Assembly (NCBI GenBank): GCA_028095005.1
Contig: CM051459.1
Location: 255,674,229 to 255,738,228 of the forward strand
Direction of reading: 5' to 3'
DNA length: 64,000 nt
From: Rhynchospora pubera
Lineage: Eukaryota > Streptophyta > Magnoliopsida > Poales > Cyperaceae
Shown: piece after piece, positions 33,304-44,457 of the stretch
Position numbering within the stretch: position 1 is the first letter of the stretch
Layout: every line of letters begins with the position of its first letter
Translations under genes and position numbers: made by a program
Notes under the pieces: generated by a model
What the model saw: the letters and a program-made list of their open reading frames with translations, nothing else
Database searches by the model: none
What the model was told of the DNA's origin: nothing

Positions 33304-33414
33304 AAGTTTGTGAAGTTTTTTTTCTGAGGGCTAGCAAAAGCTAGCAATTTTCATTAAAAAAGAAAGTTTACAAAAGGAACAAAATAAAATTCAGAATTCG
33401 TACCTGTTGTCCCT

Positions 33415-34817
33415 AAATAAAGGCCTAGAGGGGGTGAATAGGCACAAAAACAAAGTTCTAAACCGATATGGTCAATATTTGGTTCAATTCAAACTTGGTC
33501 TAACAAAACAACAATTCACAAGTAATAAGTAGAGTAGAGAGAAAAACAAAGAGAAAGAGAGAGAGAAATTGAACACGCAATGTGATTACGGAGTTCCGAC
33601 CCGCTAGGAAGTGCTAGCCTTAGTCGTACGTCTCCGGGAGTTTCGCTACCACCAAAGGGCGCGCTCCGTTCAATTCCAATAAGAACGGGTCTACAATTTC
33701 GAACCGAATCACCTCGTCACAATGACACTCGAGGTGGATCGGCCTAACTCAAATGGCACAACGGCCTCAAAGGAGAAGATCTCTCAACCTATTCCAACCT
33801 ACACCTAGCGACAATGTCGGGGCGGTGGTGTTTGAGGCTACTAAATCTCTCAAAATGATCTAGCTATGAAAAGCTCAAGTGGGAGAGTATCCATGTGCTC
33901 AAAGGCTCTATTCTGGACAAATTTTGCAAGACAAAGCTCTCTCTTTCGTTAGTTGGAGAGAGACACAAAGGGTGGATATAAATAGAGTTGTTCAAGGGCT
34001 GTAAAACAACTCAATTTGCTGTTGTGCGTTACACAACGCAATATTGCGTTACACGACCCACAGATAGCCGTTATAATAAAACAAAAACAAACTATCCATT
34101 GGCAGTGCGTTACACGACCCAATATTGCGTTGTACGACGCACTGGACGACCGTTATATTAAAACAAAACGGATAAACTAGTCGTTTGAACTGTCAGACGC
34201 ATTATACGACGCGGACCACCCGTTGTGCAACGCAACATTAAATGACATTAAATGATCAGAATTTTGCTTCAAAAACGAGTGAAAAGGCCAGAGAAAAAAC
34301 AAAGGAAGGTTGTACAACGCTTCAGTGCGTTATACAACGTTCTGGCTTGATTTGAGGAAATTGCGTTGCACAACGCGTAAATTGCGTTGTATGATGCAGC
34401 TGGTGCGTTACACGACCTTCTGTTGCGTTGTGTAACGCACTGGGTCTGTGAAAGGAAAAGAACTGCACAAACTGATGCGTTGTGTGACGCAATATTGCGT
34501 TACACAACTCACTGGTGCGTTGTACAACTCAATATTGCGTTACACGACGCACTGGGTCTGAAACTGAGAGAAATACTGAGTTCTTGAGCTTTTCTGCTAA
34601 CTAGACCATTTCAAGGATAAACAAGGACTAAAGTATACCTTCTATCCTAGTCTAAACTAGCCTATAAGCTCTCTAAAGACTTGATCTTGATCTTGCACAT
34701 AGTTTTTATCCAAGTCTTCAAACTTTACACCTTCTCCCTATAAAACTCAAAGAAGATTGTTAAATGCCAAATGATATTATTTTGTAATCGACAAACCTAG
34801 AGACATTTAGAACAACA
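33415..34817 (-). mobile_element. Solo LTR (palindrome-rich 1.4-kb family), copy 2
   Basis: 1,403 bp on the minus strand, same ends as copy 1 (TGTTG...CAACA), flanked by perfect 5-bp duplications GTACC (33410-33414, 34818-34822). High similarity to copy 1 throughout, including the palindrome field (about 34020-34560) and the TATA box (33976-33984). Confidence 0.93.
34020..34560. repeat. GCGTTGTACAACGC palindrome array in solo LTR 2
   Basis: Same motif set and order as in copy 1, read on the opposite strand, e.g. TTGTGCGTTACACAACGCAA and TGCGTTATACAACGTTCTGG. Confidence 0.88.
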
Positions 34818-35280
34818 GTACCTAATTATACTGGTACGAATAAAAAACTAAAAGCAATGTAAACTCCTAACAAGTTTACAACCTAGCTAGTCATAAACTG
34901 CCAACAACTTTACAACCTAGACGGTACCACTACCGTACCAATAAAACCTTAACCAACCCTGACTAAACCTAACTGACAATGTTACCTTCAACATGGCACA
35001 AAGCACACGAGCTTCTTTACATCTCACCGCATGCCACAACGCAGCACAATTTAGGTTCCATACAGCAATCGCCGACCACATCCATGCATGGCTGCCGAAT
35101 ACCACCAACCACATCCAAACACAAGGCTACCGCAACGAAGCCATGGCCACACTCAAACACATGACTGCCGCAACAAAGCTAACCACACCTAAACACGTGG
35201 CTACCGCAATACAACCATGGTCAAGACACATTCGTCGATCGCATCTTTCATCCACTGCGTTCCCTCGTAGAGCAACAACC

Positions 35281-35580
35281 TGTTGCAATATCTTCTGGAG
35301 ATATACAAATCTTCTATTATTAGAAGAAAACGTGTGTCTTATTTTACAAAATTCTATTTTCTTTTCTCTTTATTGTTTGCCTTTTATTTTGCTTCCTTTT
35401 TTACTATTTTCCTCCTGGTTAAAACCAGAGAGACGTGCATGTGCCAAAAATATAATAGAAAAACCTGCGTGTGTGAGTTGTATCATTGTTCATTCATGAA
35501 TTAATAAAAAGTGTGTGTTGAGTGATCGTGGAGTGCGCTTTAGGCGAAACCACGTTAAATTCTGTGTATTTGTTTTGTTA
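35281..35580 (+). repeat. 5' LTR of degenerate copia
   Basis: 300 bp. Contains a 75-bp segment (about 35498-35572) that is missing from the 3' LTR between TCATTGT and TGTATTTG. The ends are not the usual perfect TG...CA. Confidence 0.85.
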
Positions 35581-35721
35581 TTTGGCATCAGAGCCAGTTA
35601 AACAATTGATGATATCAATTTGCTGATGGTCATGCCGAAGGTGAATTGAGTATCTTCTTTGTTCTTGTTATTCTGTTCTTCCTCTATCGTTTTTGGTGCA
35701 ATTCTTTTTGTGTTTGTAATT

Positions 35722-37352
35722 ATGGCAGATACAAATCAAAGAGGGTCTCAAAATCAATCTCTCACTAATTTTCTTCTGGACGGCACTAACTATATGCCAT
35801 GGGCTCGAGCCATTAAGGTTCCACTTGGGGTTCGTTTGAAGCTGGACCATATCTTAGGCGCATCTTTCTCCTTGGATACCTCCAGTACTCCCACCGATCC
35901 ACCTCCACCTCCTGTAGTTGTTGATGACTCATCTGGTGCGACGGTCAAAACCATGACCACACCAACTCCAGTAGCCACGGCAACCAAGGTAACAACCTCA
36001 TCCCCTGAATGGGTGGCTAATGATCTGTGTGTTATGTCTTGGATCTTCAACTCTATGGAACCAGCCATTTACAATATTTTTGCTTATTCTGAAACTGCTC
36101 AAGAATTATGGGATTCTTTGTTTGAGATGTATGGTAATACTAACAACTCTTCTAGAGTTTTTGAAATTCAACGGAGCATCTCCGCTCTTAGACAGGAACC
36201 CGGTCAAACCCTCCTTGAGCATCTTGGTAATCACAAACAGCAGTGGGAAGAATTTCGACAATATCGTCCTGTTGCTGACACGGTGCATGAATACATCAAG
36301 AGAGAGAAGCAAGACCAAATTCTTTTTTTGCTGGGCAGTCTTTCGTCGGAGTTTGATGAGACACGACAAGATATTCTTATGAGACCTGAACTACCATCCC
36401 TTACTACTGTGTGCGCCATTCTTCAAAGCGAGGAAACTCATAAGCGTGTGATGGGTTCAAAGGTAAATAGCTCAACCCCAAATACTGAAAACCATGCTCA
36501 TTTGTCTACTGTCAAATCTTATGATAATAGTCAAGGCAACAAGGGAAAAGAAAAAAAGGTGTTGAAATACTTCTGTGATTATTACAAGAAACCAGGACAT
36601 CCTAGGGACAGATGTTCGGTGTTGTATCCACATCTCAAGCCTGCACATATTAAAGCCCGAAATGCTGATGCCAACATGGCTGCACCTTCTGATGACCAAG
36701 ATGTACACAACAAACTAGCCCAACTTTCCAAACAGATAGAGGTGTTGATGTGCCGATATTCACCAAATAAGCCACCAGCCACAGGTCATCCTGGGAAAGT
36801 TTCTAACAGTGTTCACCATGCTGGTAAAGCTTTTGCACTTTCTAATTCTCATTCATCAATCATTGTTGATTCTGGTGCTTCTGATAACATGTTTACATCC
36901 AGTGATCTGTTGACCTCATTTAGTTCAAGAACTAATTATTTACATGTAACCATGGCAAATGGCTCCATTGTTCCAACTAAAGGATCTGGCACAACTAGAC
37001 TTTTCTCAAAGGAAATTGATGTCACTATTGTCCCTGCACTTAAGGCTAATTTGTTATCTATCAGCAAATGTACTAATCAAATGGATTGCAATGTCATTTT
37101 TACTAGTAGATGGATTATATGTGGTGCAACCAGATTCTTTTGCATTGTCTACATTTTTGGATCATCCTACACGACTTTGGCACAATCGACTTGGTCATCC
37201 GTCTGATTAGATTTTGCAACATTTGGGTTTATCTTTAAAGAGTGATTCTCATAGTTGTGATCCATGTCAATTTGCTAAATGTCATAGGCTACCTTTTTCT
37301 AATAGTACTCATACTTCTTCTTCATGTTTTGAGTTAGTGCACTCTGATGTAT
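35722..37352 (+). pseudogene. Copia Gag, protease and start of integrase (broken)
   Basis: Gag starts MADTNQRG (ATG at 35722; an upstream in-frame ATG at 35659 is less likely). FLLDGTNYMPWARAI is the retrotran-gag signature. The zinc knuckle reads CDYYKKPGHPRDRC, with the second cysteine replaced by tyrosine. Protease VDSGASDNM follows. The frame shifts near 37105, after which GLYVVQPDS and WHNRLGHPSD continue in another frame; in-frame stops follow near 37208 and 37352 (HSDV-stop-G). Confidence 0.88.
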
Positions 37353-37670
37353 AGGGTAATGCACCCGTTACTTCAAAGGAAGGTTTCAAATATTTTGAGA
37401 CTTTTATTGATGATAAATCTCGTGCCACTTGGTTGTATTTGTTGAAATCAAAAAATGAAGTTTGTGGTATCTTTGAAACTTTTTGCACCATGATTGAAAA
37501 TCAGTTCAATAAAACTATTAAGATACTTCGAACTGACAATGGCACTGAGTACATAAATTACGGATTTCAAAATTTTTTGAGAAGTAAAGGGATGATTCAC
37601 CAAACATCATGTGTAGGCACCCCTCAATAAAATGGAATTGTGAAAGAAAAAACAGACACTTGTTAGAGGT
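37353..37670 (+). pseudogene. Copia integrase core (broken)
   Basis: FIDDKSRATWLYLLKSK and LRTDNGTEY are readable; a stop replaces the expected glutamine in GTPQ-NG near 37627, and the glutamate-containing segment reads NGIVKEKNRH rather than NGVAERKNRH. Integrase is therefore inactive as encoded. Confidence 0.85.
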
Positions 37671-39447
37671 CACACGTGCACTTTTATTTTCAGCCCAATT
37701 GCCAAAATCTTATTGGTCTGATGCTATTTTGACAGCTTGTTACTTGATTAATCGACTTCCTAGTCGCATCCTCAACTCTAAGTGTCCAATGGAACTGTTA
37801 CACAATCGCACTTTTGATATCTCTCACTTAAGAGTGTTTGGTTGTGTGTGTTATGTGCATTCTCAAAATGCTGGTAAACTAGATGTCCATGCGCGAAAAT
37901 GTATTTTTGTAGGGTACTGCTCCAACAAAAAGGAGTATAAATGCTATGATCCTCGGCTTAGGAAGACATACATATCCCGTGATGTACGTTTTGATGAATC
38001 TCACATGTTTTATGAAGTTGAAAATCAGGGGGAGAAAATAACTTATGATGATTTTCAAGAAGTTTATCCTCTGAATATTAATTGTGATTCAGCACCAGCG
38101 ACTGATGCACCTGCATCGCAGACGGCACCAGAGATGAATGCACCTGCATCGCAGACGGCACCAGGGATTGATGCACCTTCATCACAGACAGCATTAGAGA
38201 TGAATGCACCTGCATCGCAGATCGATGCACCTGCATCGACGACTGCACCTTCCGATGATGCACCTGAATCAAGGGGAGCATCTTCTGCCAATGCACCTGT
38301 ATCATTGGTTGCACCTCCTGACAGACCTGATCATAGAACACCTAATCTAGTTTTGAGAAGAACTTCAAGTGAGACTCGACCTCCTATGAAACTTCAAGAC
38401 TTTGTGACATATCAAACGGTTAGATATCCAATTCAAGAAGGGGTCAGGTATGACAAACTTTCAAATAACTACTATTCTTTTTTATCCAAAATTGAGGATA
38501 GTAGTGAACCAAGTAGTTTTGAAGAAGCCAAGAAACACAGTAAATGGATAAAAGCCATGGATGAAGAATTGGATGCTTTAAAGAGAAATCAAACTTGGGA
38601 ACTTGTAGAGCTACCAAGTGGAAAAAAAACAGTAGGATGTCGTTGGATTTACAAAATCAAATATAAAGGTGATGGATCAATTGAAAGGTACAAGACAAGA
38701 TTGGTTGCCAAAGGTTATACGCAAACGTATGGGACTGATTATAAGGAAACGTTTGCCCCAGTAGTTAAGATGAATACGGTGCACACCTTAATGTCTGTTG
38801 CGACAAATTGCAATTGGCCATTATTCCAAATGGATGTGAAGAATGCCTTTCTTCAAGGAGATCTCGAAGAAGAAGTGTTTATGGATGTTCCTCCTGGATT
38901 AGTGGCGCCGAGTAAGAATGGCATTGTCTGTAGGCTAAGGAAAGCGATATATGGCCTGAAACAATCACCTAGGATGTGGTATGGAAAGTTGAGCTCGACA
39001 CTTGTCAAAGCTGGTTTTAAACGCAGTGGTGCAGATTCTTCAATGTTCACCAAAAATTCGAACTCTGGTATTGTTGTTATCTTAATCTATGTTGATGATC
39101 TTGTCATTACAGGTAGTGATAAAGGTGGCATTGAAGACCTGAAGTTGCATCTTGGAAAAGAGTTTGATATTAAAGATTTAGGTCTCCTTAAATATTTCTT
39201 GGGAATTGAAGTTGCTCGTTCACACAAAGGTCTATTTCTTTCTCAAAGAAAATATGTACTTGACTTGTTGAAGGAGACAGGAAAATTAGGAGTGAAACTG
39301 GCAAATATTCCCATGGATTATAGTCAAAAATGGACCTCTGACAATGAACCACTGGTGGATGCTGGCATGTTTCAAAGATTGATTGGCAAGTTGATTTATC
39401 TAACGATCACCAGACCCGACATAGCATATGCTGTGAGTTATCTCTAA
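37670..39447 (+). pseudogene. Copia integrase C-term and reverse transcriptase
   Basis: A long open stretch: YWSDAILTACYLINRLPS, then a linker with an 11-residue repeat (APASQTAPEMN-like, about 38095-38310), then RT from NQTWELVELPSGKKT through QMDVKNAFLQGDL and IYVDDLVITG. It ends in a stop at TRPDIAYAVSYL near 39447, just before the RNase H region. Confidence 0.9.
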
Positions 39448-40047
39448 GTCAATTTATGCATAAACCTATGAAGGGACATCTTGAGCTTGTTAATCAAGTT
39501 TTGAGATATTTGAAAGCAGCACCAGGAAGAGGTATTTTGATGAAGAATCATGGATATGTTGATTTGATGGGATACTCCGATGCGGATTGGACGGGAAGTC
39601 CACATGATCGAAAATCAACTTCTGATTTTTGTATGTTTGTTGGAGGAAATTTAGTCACTTGGAAGAGCAAAAAACAAACAGTTGTAGCTAGGTCAAGTGC
39701 AGAAGCCGAATACAGAGCTATGGCGGCAGCTACTAGTGAAATCATCTGGCTTAAGCTCCTACTGCGAGAATTGGGACACAATTTGGATAATACCCCAACT
39801 AAACTGTTTTTGTGATAATCAGGCTGCAATTCACATTGCTACTAATCCAGTGTTTCACGAAAGAACCAAACATATTGAGGTTGATTGTCATTTTATAAGA
39901 GAAAAAATTATGAATAAAATCATTGAGACACCCTACATTAGAAGTTCATATCAAATTGCAGACATCTTCACTAAAGTCTTGTCCAAAGAAATATTCGAAG
40001 ATTTGATGAACGAGTTGACCTCCGATGATCTCTTTGGTTCAACTTGA
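39448..40047 (+). pseudogene. Copia RNase H (two frames)
   Basis: Continues as YSDADWTGSPHDRKST and SAEAEYRAMAAAT in one frame to 39815, then CDNQAAIHIATNPVFHERTK and DIFTKVL in another, ending at 40047. At least one frameshift lies near 39805. Confidence 0.88.
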
Positions 40048-40054
40048 GGGGGAG

Positions 40055-40279
40055 TGTTGCAATATCTTCTGGAGATATACAAATCTTCTATTATTAGAAG
40101 AAAACGTGTGTCTTATTTTACAAAATTCTATTTCATTTTCTCTTTATTGTTTGCCTTTTATTTTACTTCCTTTTTTTACTATTTTCCTCCTCGTTAAAAC
40201 CAAAGAGACGTGCCTGTACCAAAAATATGATAGAAAAACCTGCGTGCGTGAGTTGTATCATTGTGTATTTGTTTTGTTA
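40055..40279 (+). repeat. 3' LTR of degenerate copia
   Basis: 225 bp, lacking the 75-bp block of the 5' LTR. Confidence 0.85.
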
Positions 40280-40806
40280 TTCCCCACTGCATCGCAGCAA
40301 CAATAGTCACAACGCATCCCCGACAATCACTCCACACCACGACCGAAGCGCTGACCGCATCATAACAATAGTTAAGCCATTCTCCAGACCGAACCACCCA
40401 CGCGATGAGATTACAATCGTCGGCTACGCCAAAATCGCACCACGACCACACCGCAATTGCAGACCATACATAGTCGGCACACTACCAAAACGAAAAAGGT
40501 AGAGAAGGGCAGATTCGAGAAACACCGGTCACCAAGTCACTGAAGAAGAAAATCTAGTCCAAAAACAAAAAAAAAGAGAAAAGACAAAGAAAGAAAGAAA
40601 GGAGAGAGGAGGCGGGGGAGGCCAGTGGCGGCCTCCCCGACTAGGATTGCCACTTTATTGGGGGAAGAGAGGGGAGGGTGGCAGTCGCCGAGGTCAGAAA
40701 AAGGGTGGGGAGGTGGGCTTTGGGGTTGTACGGAAGAAATCCTCAGAAATCGCCTATGCGGCGCATCAACAATCGTGCAACTCAATAACTGGAAGTTTGT
40801 GAAGTT

Positions 40807-41963
40807 ATTTCTGATTTTTTTTTGTCAATGAAATTCTGACTGACAAAAATTTTGTATCTAGTGATAAAACTTCATTCATAAATCAGCTCTTCTTAATTCA
40901 TCTACATTGAAATGAATTGATAGTCTTATTCTCTTGAGATAATCCACTGAGTGAGATGTGATGCGGACCATACCGGTCTTGACATGTCGGTGAGACATTG
41001 CCTGGTCTCTCTCATACAACCCCAAAAAAGAAGGCTGGTCTGGGTGTTAAATCTTTGATTTTCCATATCTGATTCCAATTTACACCGTATCAACTGATTT
41101 GATCTTTGAGATTTTTGGGTTAACAGTGCATACCCTCTTCCGTTGTGTTGTATTTCCTGTAGCTCATCTTTGCCAAATTGGCTTATCATCAATTGGGAAA
41201 GGCTCATTTAAAGCTCTTACCGTATTGATAATGCTTTCTTCAACTTAAAAGACTTCCAAAATTTCTGGCAATCCTCATGTTTCCAACTATTCCAAGATCT
41301 ATTTGTGTGGTTGTCTGAATCAGCTGCCCTCTCTTTTGAATCTTGAATCTCTACCAGTTTTTTTTTTTTTTAATACATGTTCTCCACTCATGAGATTCAT
41401 GATTTATAGTCATGTGATATCACCCTTTTACTATTTTTGTGTACCCCAGTCAATATATTCTTTAAAGAAATATCACAATTTAATCATTTGATTCATCAAA
41501 GAACTTATTTATTATGATTCTGGAAATAGAAGTCGGAATGCTCTCCAGCACTACACAATGCGGTACGAACTGCAGATGTTCTTTACTGGTTAAAGTAAAA
41601 TGCCAAGACTAGAAAACGATAAACATTTTGTAACATCACTTTACAACCGTCATGGTTTTGCATGCGATTCGGCCAGAAAACTAATGTATTATTGAGGTAC
41701 ATAATACCATATTACCATATTGCCAGTGGCAGTGTCTACAGAAGAATCGTGAATTATATGGGTTTCCTGTCCGTCTTACTGCAATATATCAACCACAGGA
41801 TAACAATCCTCCCACCTAGAATTAGAAAGATCACTGACTACAACAAACATACATACATACATTCTATATATGATTAACTGCCAGTTAGAAAAAGAAAAAG
41901 AAACTGCTAGCTAATAGGATGTTAGTACGGAAAGCAAGTATTTTTATTTTCTTTCCTTTCCTG
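40807..41963. other. Intergenic, 3' flank of the AFR gene
   Basis: No convincing gene. Contains TGAAATTCTGACTGAC with a small stem near 40830 and a T-run near 41359. The 93-aa minus-strand ORF at 40926-41207 has no recognisable domain. The part next to 41964 should be AFR 3' UTR. Confidence 0.45.
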
Positions 41964-44457
41964 TCAATCTCTTGTAGTGCTCTTCAGCCTTTTGGCAGCT
42001 TTTAAGAACCCACACATTACCTGAAACTCATCCAGTTCCTGCAAAATGGAACAAAGACACTACATCATTTACAATTACAGTAGGTGGTGGTTCCATTTAA
42101 TGTTTACATGTGATGGAATTAAACGTGAAACGTACTTGAGACATAAAATGCCTCTGAACTGCATCAATTAATTGCTCCTTAGATGGATTAGGGCTCTCAA
42201 CTTGCTATAGGAAGACAAGTAATTAGCTTTAAATAAAAAATACAGTTGTAAAATAATAGCATGCATTAATGAAACCATTTGCATGCTATTGAAATGCATA
42301 CTAATAAAAACATACAGCCAAAATTGAGGAGGGTTTCCAATGCCAACATTTTGGTTGCCCCCAAATGCCAACATTCCACTATTTGGTTACTTTTTTAAAA
42401 TTTAAAATAGAAATGTCAAATCCAAACCGGTCATCTTATTTAGTTCAATGACTGATGCATTTTGATATAAGTTTTGTAAATTTTAGAGTTTATTTGCTAC
42501 TCTATCAAGAGGTAGAAAAATAAACGAACCTTATTAATTGTGATAGATTCATTCTAATACGTCCATGTTTTAGCCTTTGATGGAGTATCAAATAAACTCT
42601 AAAATTTACAAAACTTATATCAAAATGCATCGGTCATTGAACTAAATAAGATGACCGGTTTGGATTTGACGTTTCTATTTTAAATTTTAAAAAAGTAACC
42701 AAATAGTGAAATGTTGGCATTTGGGGGCAACCAAAATGTTGGCATTGGAACCCTTCTCGCCAAAATTAGTACTCAAGATCAAAACTTACTAGATTGAAAT
42801 GGCGAAAATATCTCCACAATGCTCTGGTTTCTAGCCTGCTCAGATCCACTTTCAGCAGATTAGCATTCATTCAATTTTATCAATATTATTAATTACAAGT
42901 GAACTCCCTGAATTTATATCAAATTACTTAATGCATACCATTATAGGTCCTGATGATGAGATAGAGCTCTTTGAATTTGAATCAGAAGAGCAGCTCAAAG
43001 ACTTGTAATGGGGTCCTCCATGATTTCGGTTGCTCCTTTGAGATTTTATTGGCTTTGTAATTGACTGAATATGATCTGAAGCTGAAAAAAATTGTCTAGC
43101 ATAAACAACAGATTTTTCTAAAGGTAATGGGTTCAGGAAATTAGGTTTAGAAAACATTGTTTGTAAATGTTTGCTCAGCAAATAACATAAATGATCTTAA
43201 TTTTGAAAAAAAAAAAAAACTATATTTATTTGAGTAGACTCAACCCAATTAGTTTGTCGGTATTCTATTGCTGCATAAATTAATCTTCTGCTTTCATATT
43301 TTGAAAATGGTACCCGGGCATGCATAACAAACAAGAAATTTTCACCCATTTTATAATTTTTTATGTAAGGCTCTAATACTTCTAATTATTAATTGGTCTT
43401 CTATAGAAGTTGGAAAGAACAAGGAAAATAGATAAATGAGTAAATAGAAACAAATATTTCTTAACCTATGTCAGATCCACTTATTTGCGCCGATTTGAAT
43501 TCTTTTTCATCACCCTCTGGAAAGATCGGTGCTTCAATCACACTAAGTGCATTTCTTTGCAACTTCACCTCTATTCCATTCGTTAGAACCTATAATTTCC
43601 GAAATTATTGCAAAGTAATTCTCACTTGAAAATCTAGTAGTCAATTAGCACGTTAACAAAATTGGAAAAGAAAGAAAACATAGTTTGGAAATATATACCC
43701 CAGTCATACTTATGACTTGTTATTCACACACAAAAGCCCTATCAATTATATTCCCACCTTCTAAAATATTACATTTGCTTAATCATTTGGATAATCAACA
43801 AAAATATGACAGCATTATTTGCATGCTAAACCTGAAAAAACAAAATCAGACTCTATGAACAAAATTATCAACATAATAGATCAAGAAATGCAGCTAAAAA
43901 AGCCAATTTTCAACAGAACAGCAACAAAACAGCTGAGAAACCTAAATTTCACACTGAAACTAAGCACAAAATTTCTACATTTTTCTGCACGGAAGTTTGT
44001 TCTCAAATGCTTCATCGTACATTACAAAATGGACCAAAATCAAAAAGAATTTTAACATTTCTGACATAAAACATTTCAATCTATCGTTTACAACGAAAAT
44101 CCCTAAGCCCTGTTTGTTAAAAACCAGAACTACTAACAGACAATAATGAAGCAAAATGATCAGAAATTTCATACAATTCCATTAATTGAAACATAGAACA
44201 CAAATCCATACTAGAATTCAGACAAAATTCACAGAAAGCTCATCAAACAAACCAAAATTTGTACCAAAAATTACACATACCAGCCAATGCCAACCACCAG
44301 AGCCCACAGCTTTCTTCACAACACCTTGTAAACCAACAAGCACCGACTTAGTGCGATTGTTACCAGTCACCACTACCTTCGTGTGCTTAGGCAGTACGGC
44401 CATCTCCTCCTCGCTGCTATCTCCACCATGCATTCTCCGATCAACGGTTCTCAGCAT
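41964..44457 (-). CDS. AFR: SAP30-like histone deacetylase complex subunit (AFR family)
   Basis: Six exons (minus): 44281-44457, 43466-43589, 42939-43081, 42790-42852, 42136-42204, 41964-42038; 216 codons, phases consistent. The protein matches the plant SAP30 FUNCTION-RELATED (AFR1/AFR2) family, whose members act in Sin3-type deacetylase complexes. Landmarks: TKVVVTGNNRTKSVLVGLQG and GGWHWL (exon 1), VLTNGIEVKLQRNALSVIEA (exon 2), a Ser-rich linker (exon 3), KVDLSRLETRALWRYFRHFN (exon 4), SPNPSKEQLIDAVQRHFMSQ (exon 5), ELDEFQV...FLKAAKRLK (exon 6). The last three form the SAP30 Sin3-binding domain. Anomaly: the base pair before exon 4 reads TG, not AG; the nearest AG lies 4 bases inside the exon and would shift the frame. 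Intron 4 holds a 433-bp fold-back element. Function of this copy is therefore uncertain. Confidence 0.88.
42326..42758. mobile_element. Mutator-type fold-back MITE in AFR intron 4, 9-bp TSD
   Basis: 433 bp with arms of nearly 190 bp starting GAGGAGGGTTTCCAATGCC / GGCATTGGAACCCTTCTC, flanked by perfect 9-bp duplications GCCAAAATT (42317-42325, 42759-42767). Long TIRs plus 9-bp TSD point to a MULE-derived MITE. It sits about 30 bp into the intron from the exon 4 donor. A diverged relative is near 60.8 kb. Confidence 0.9.

Larger units (their letters stand above)
35281..40279 (+). mobile_element. Degenerate Ty1/copia retrotransposon
   Basis: 5.0 kb, LTRs starting TGTTGCAATATC: 5' 300 bp (35281-35580) and 3' 225 bp (40055-40279). 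PBS TGGCATCAGAGCC at 35583-35595 and polypurine tract TTGAGGGGGAG at 40044-40054 are intact. LTRs differ by roughly 8-9 substitutions in 225 aligned bases and by a 75-bp segment. Coding is broken by several frameshifts and stops. No 5-bp target duplication is evident. Older than the 7-kb copia element. Confidence 0.93.
33316..40792 (-). mobile_element. Retroposon (L1-type) split by a solo LTR and a copia element
   Basis: The direct repeat AAGTTTGTGAAG(TT) occurs at 33304-33317 and 40793-40806. On the minus strand the insert ends with AATGAAAATTGCTAGC, TTTT, GCTAGCCCTCAG and A8, an L1-style 3' stem and poly(A). Its remaining pieces are 33316-33414, 34823-35280 and 40280-40792, about 1.07 kb in all; the 5' part is GC-rich with CCTCC-type tracts. 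No RT or endonuclease was seen, so it is a truncated or non-autonomous retroposon. The two LTR elements inserted afterwards. Confidence 0.75.

Noticed and set aside
34993..35499. 168-aa ORF (34993-35499)
   Set aside because: It runs from retroposon sequence into the 5' LTR of the degenerate copia element; a fusion by insertion and not a gene.
33415..40279. Solo LTR 2 and the copia element as two LTRs of one element
   Set aside because: The LTR sequences are unrelated (1.4 kb against 0.3 kb), in opposite orientation, and the solo LTR has its own perfect GTACC duplication.
40926..41207. 93-aa minus-strand ORF downstream of the retroposon nest
   Set aside because: No domain, no splice context and no relation to the neighbouring AFR gene.
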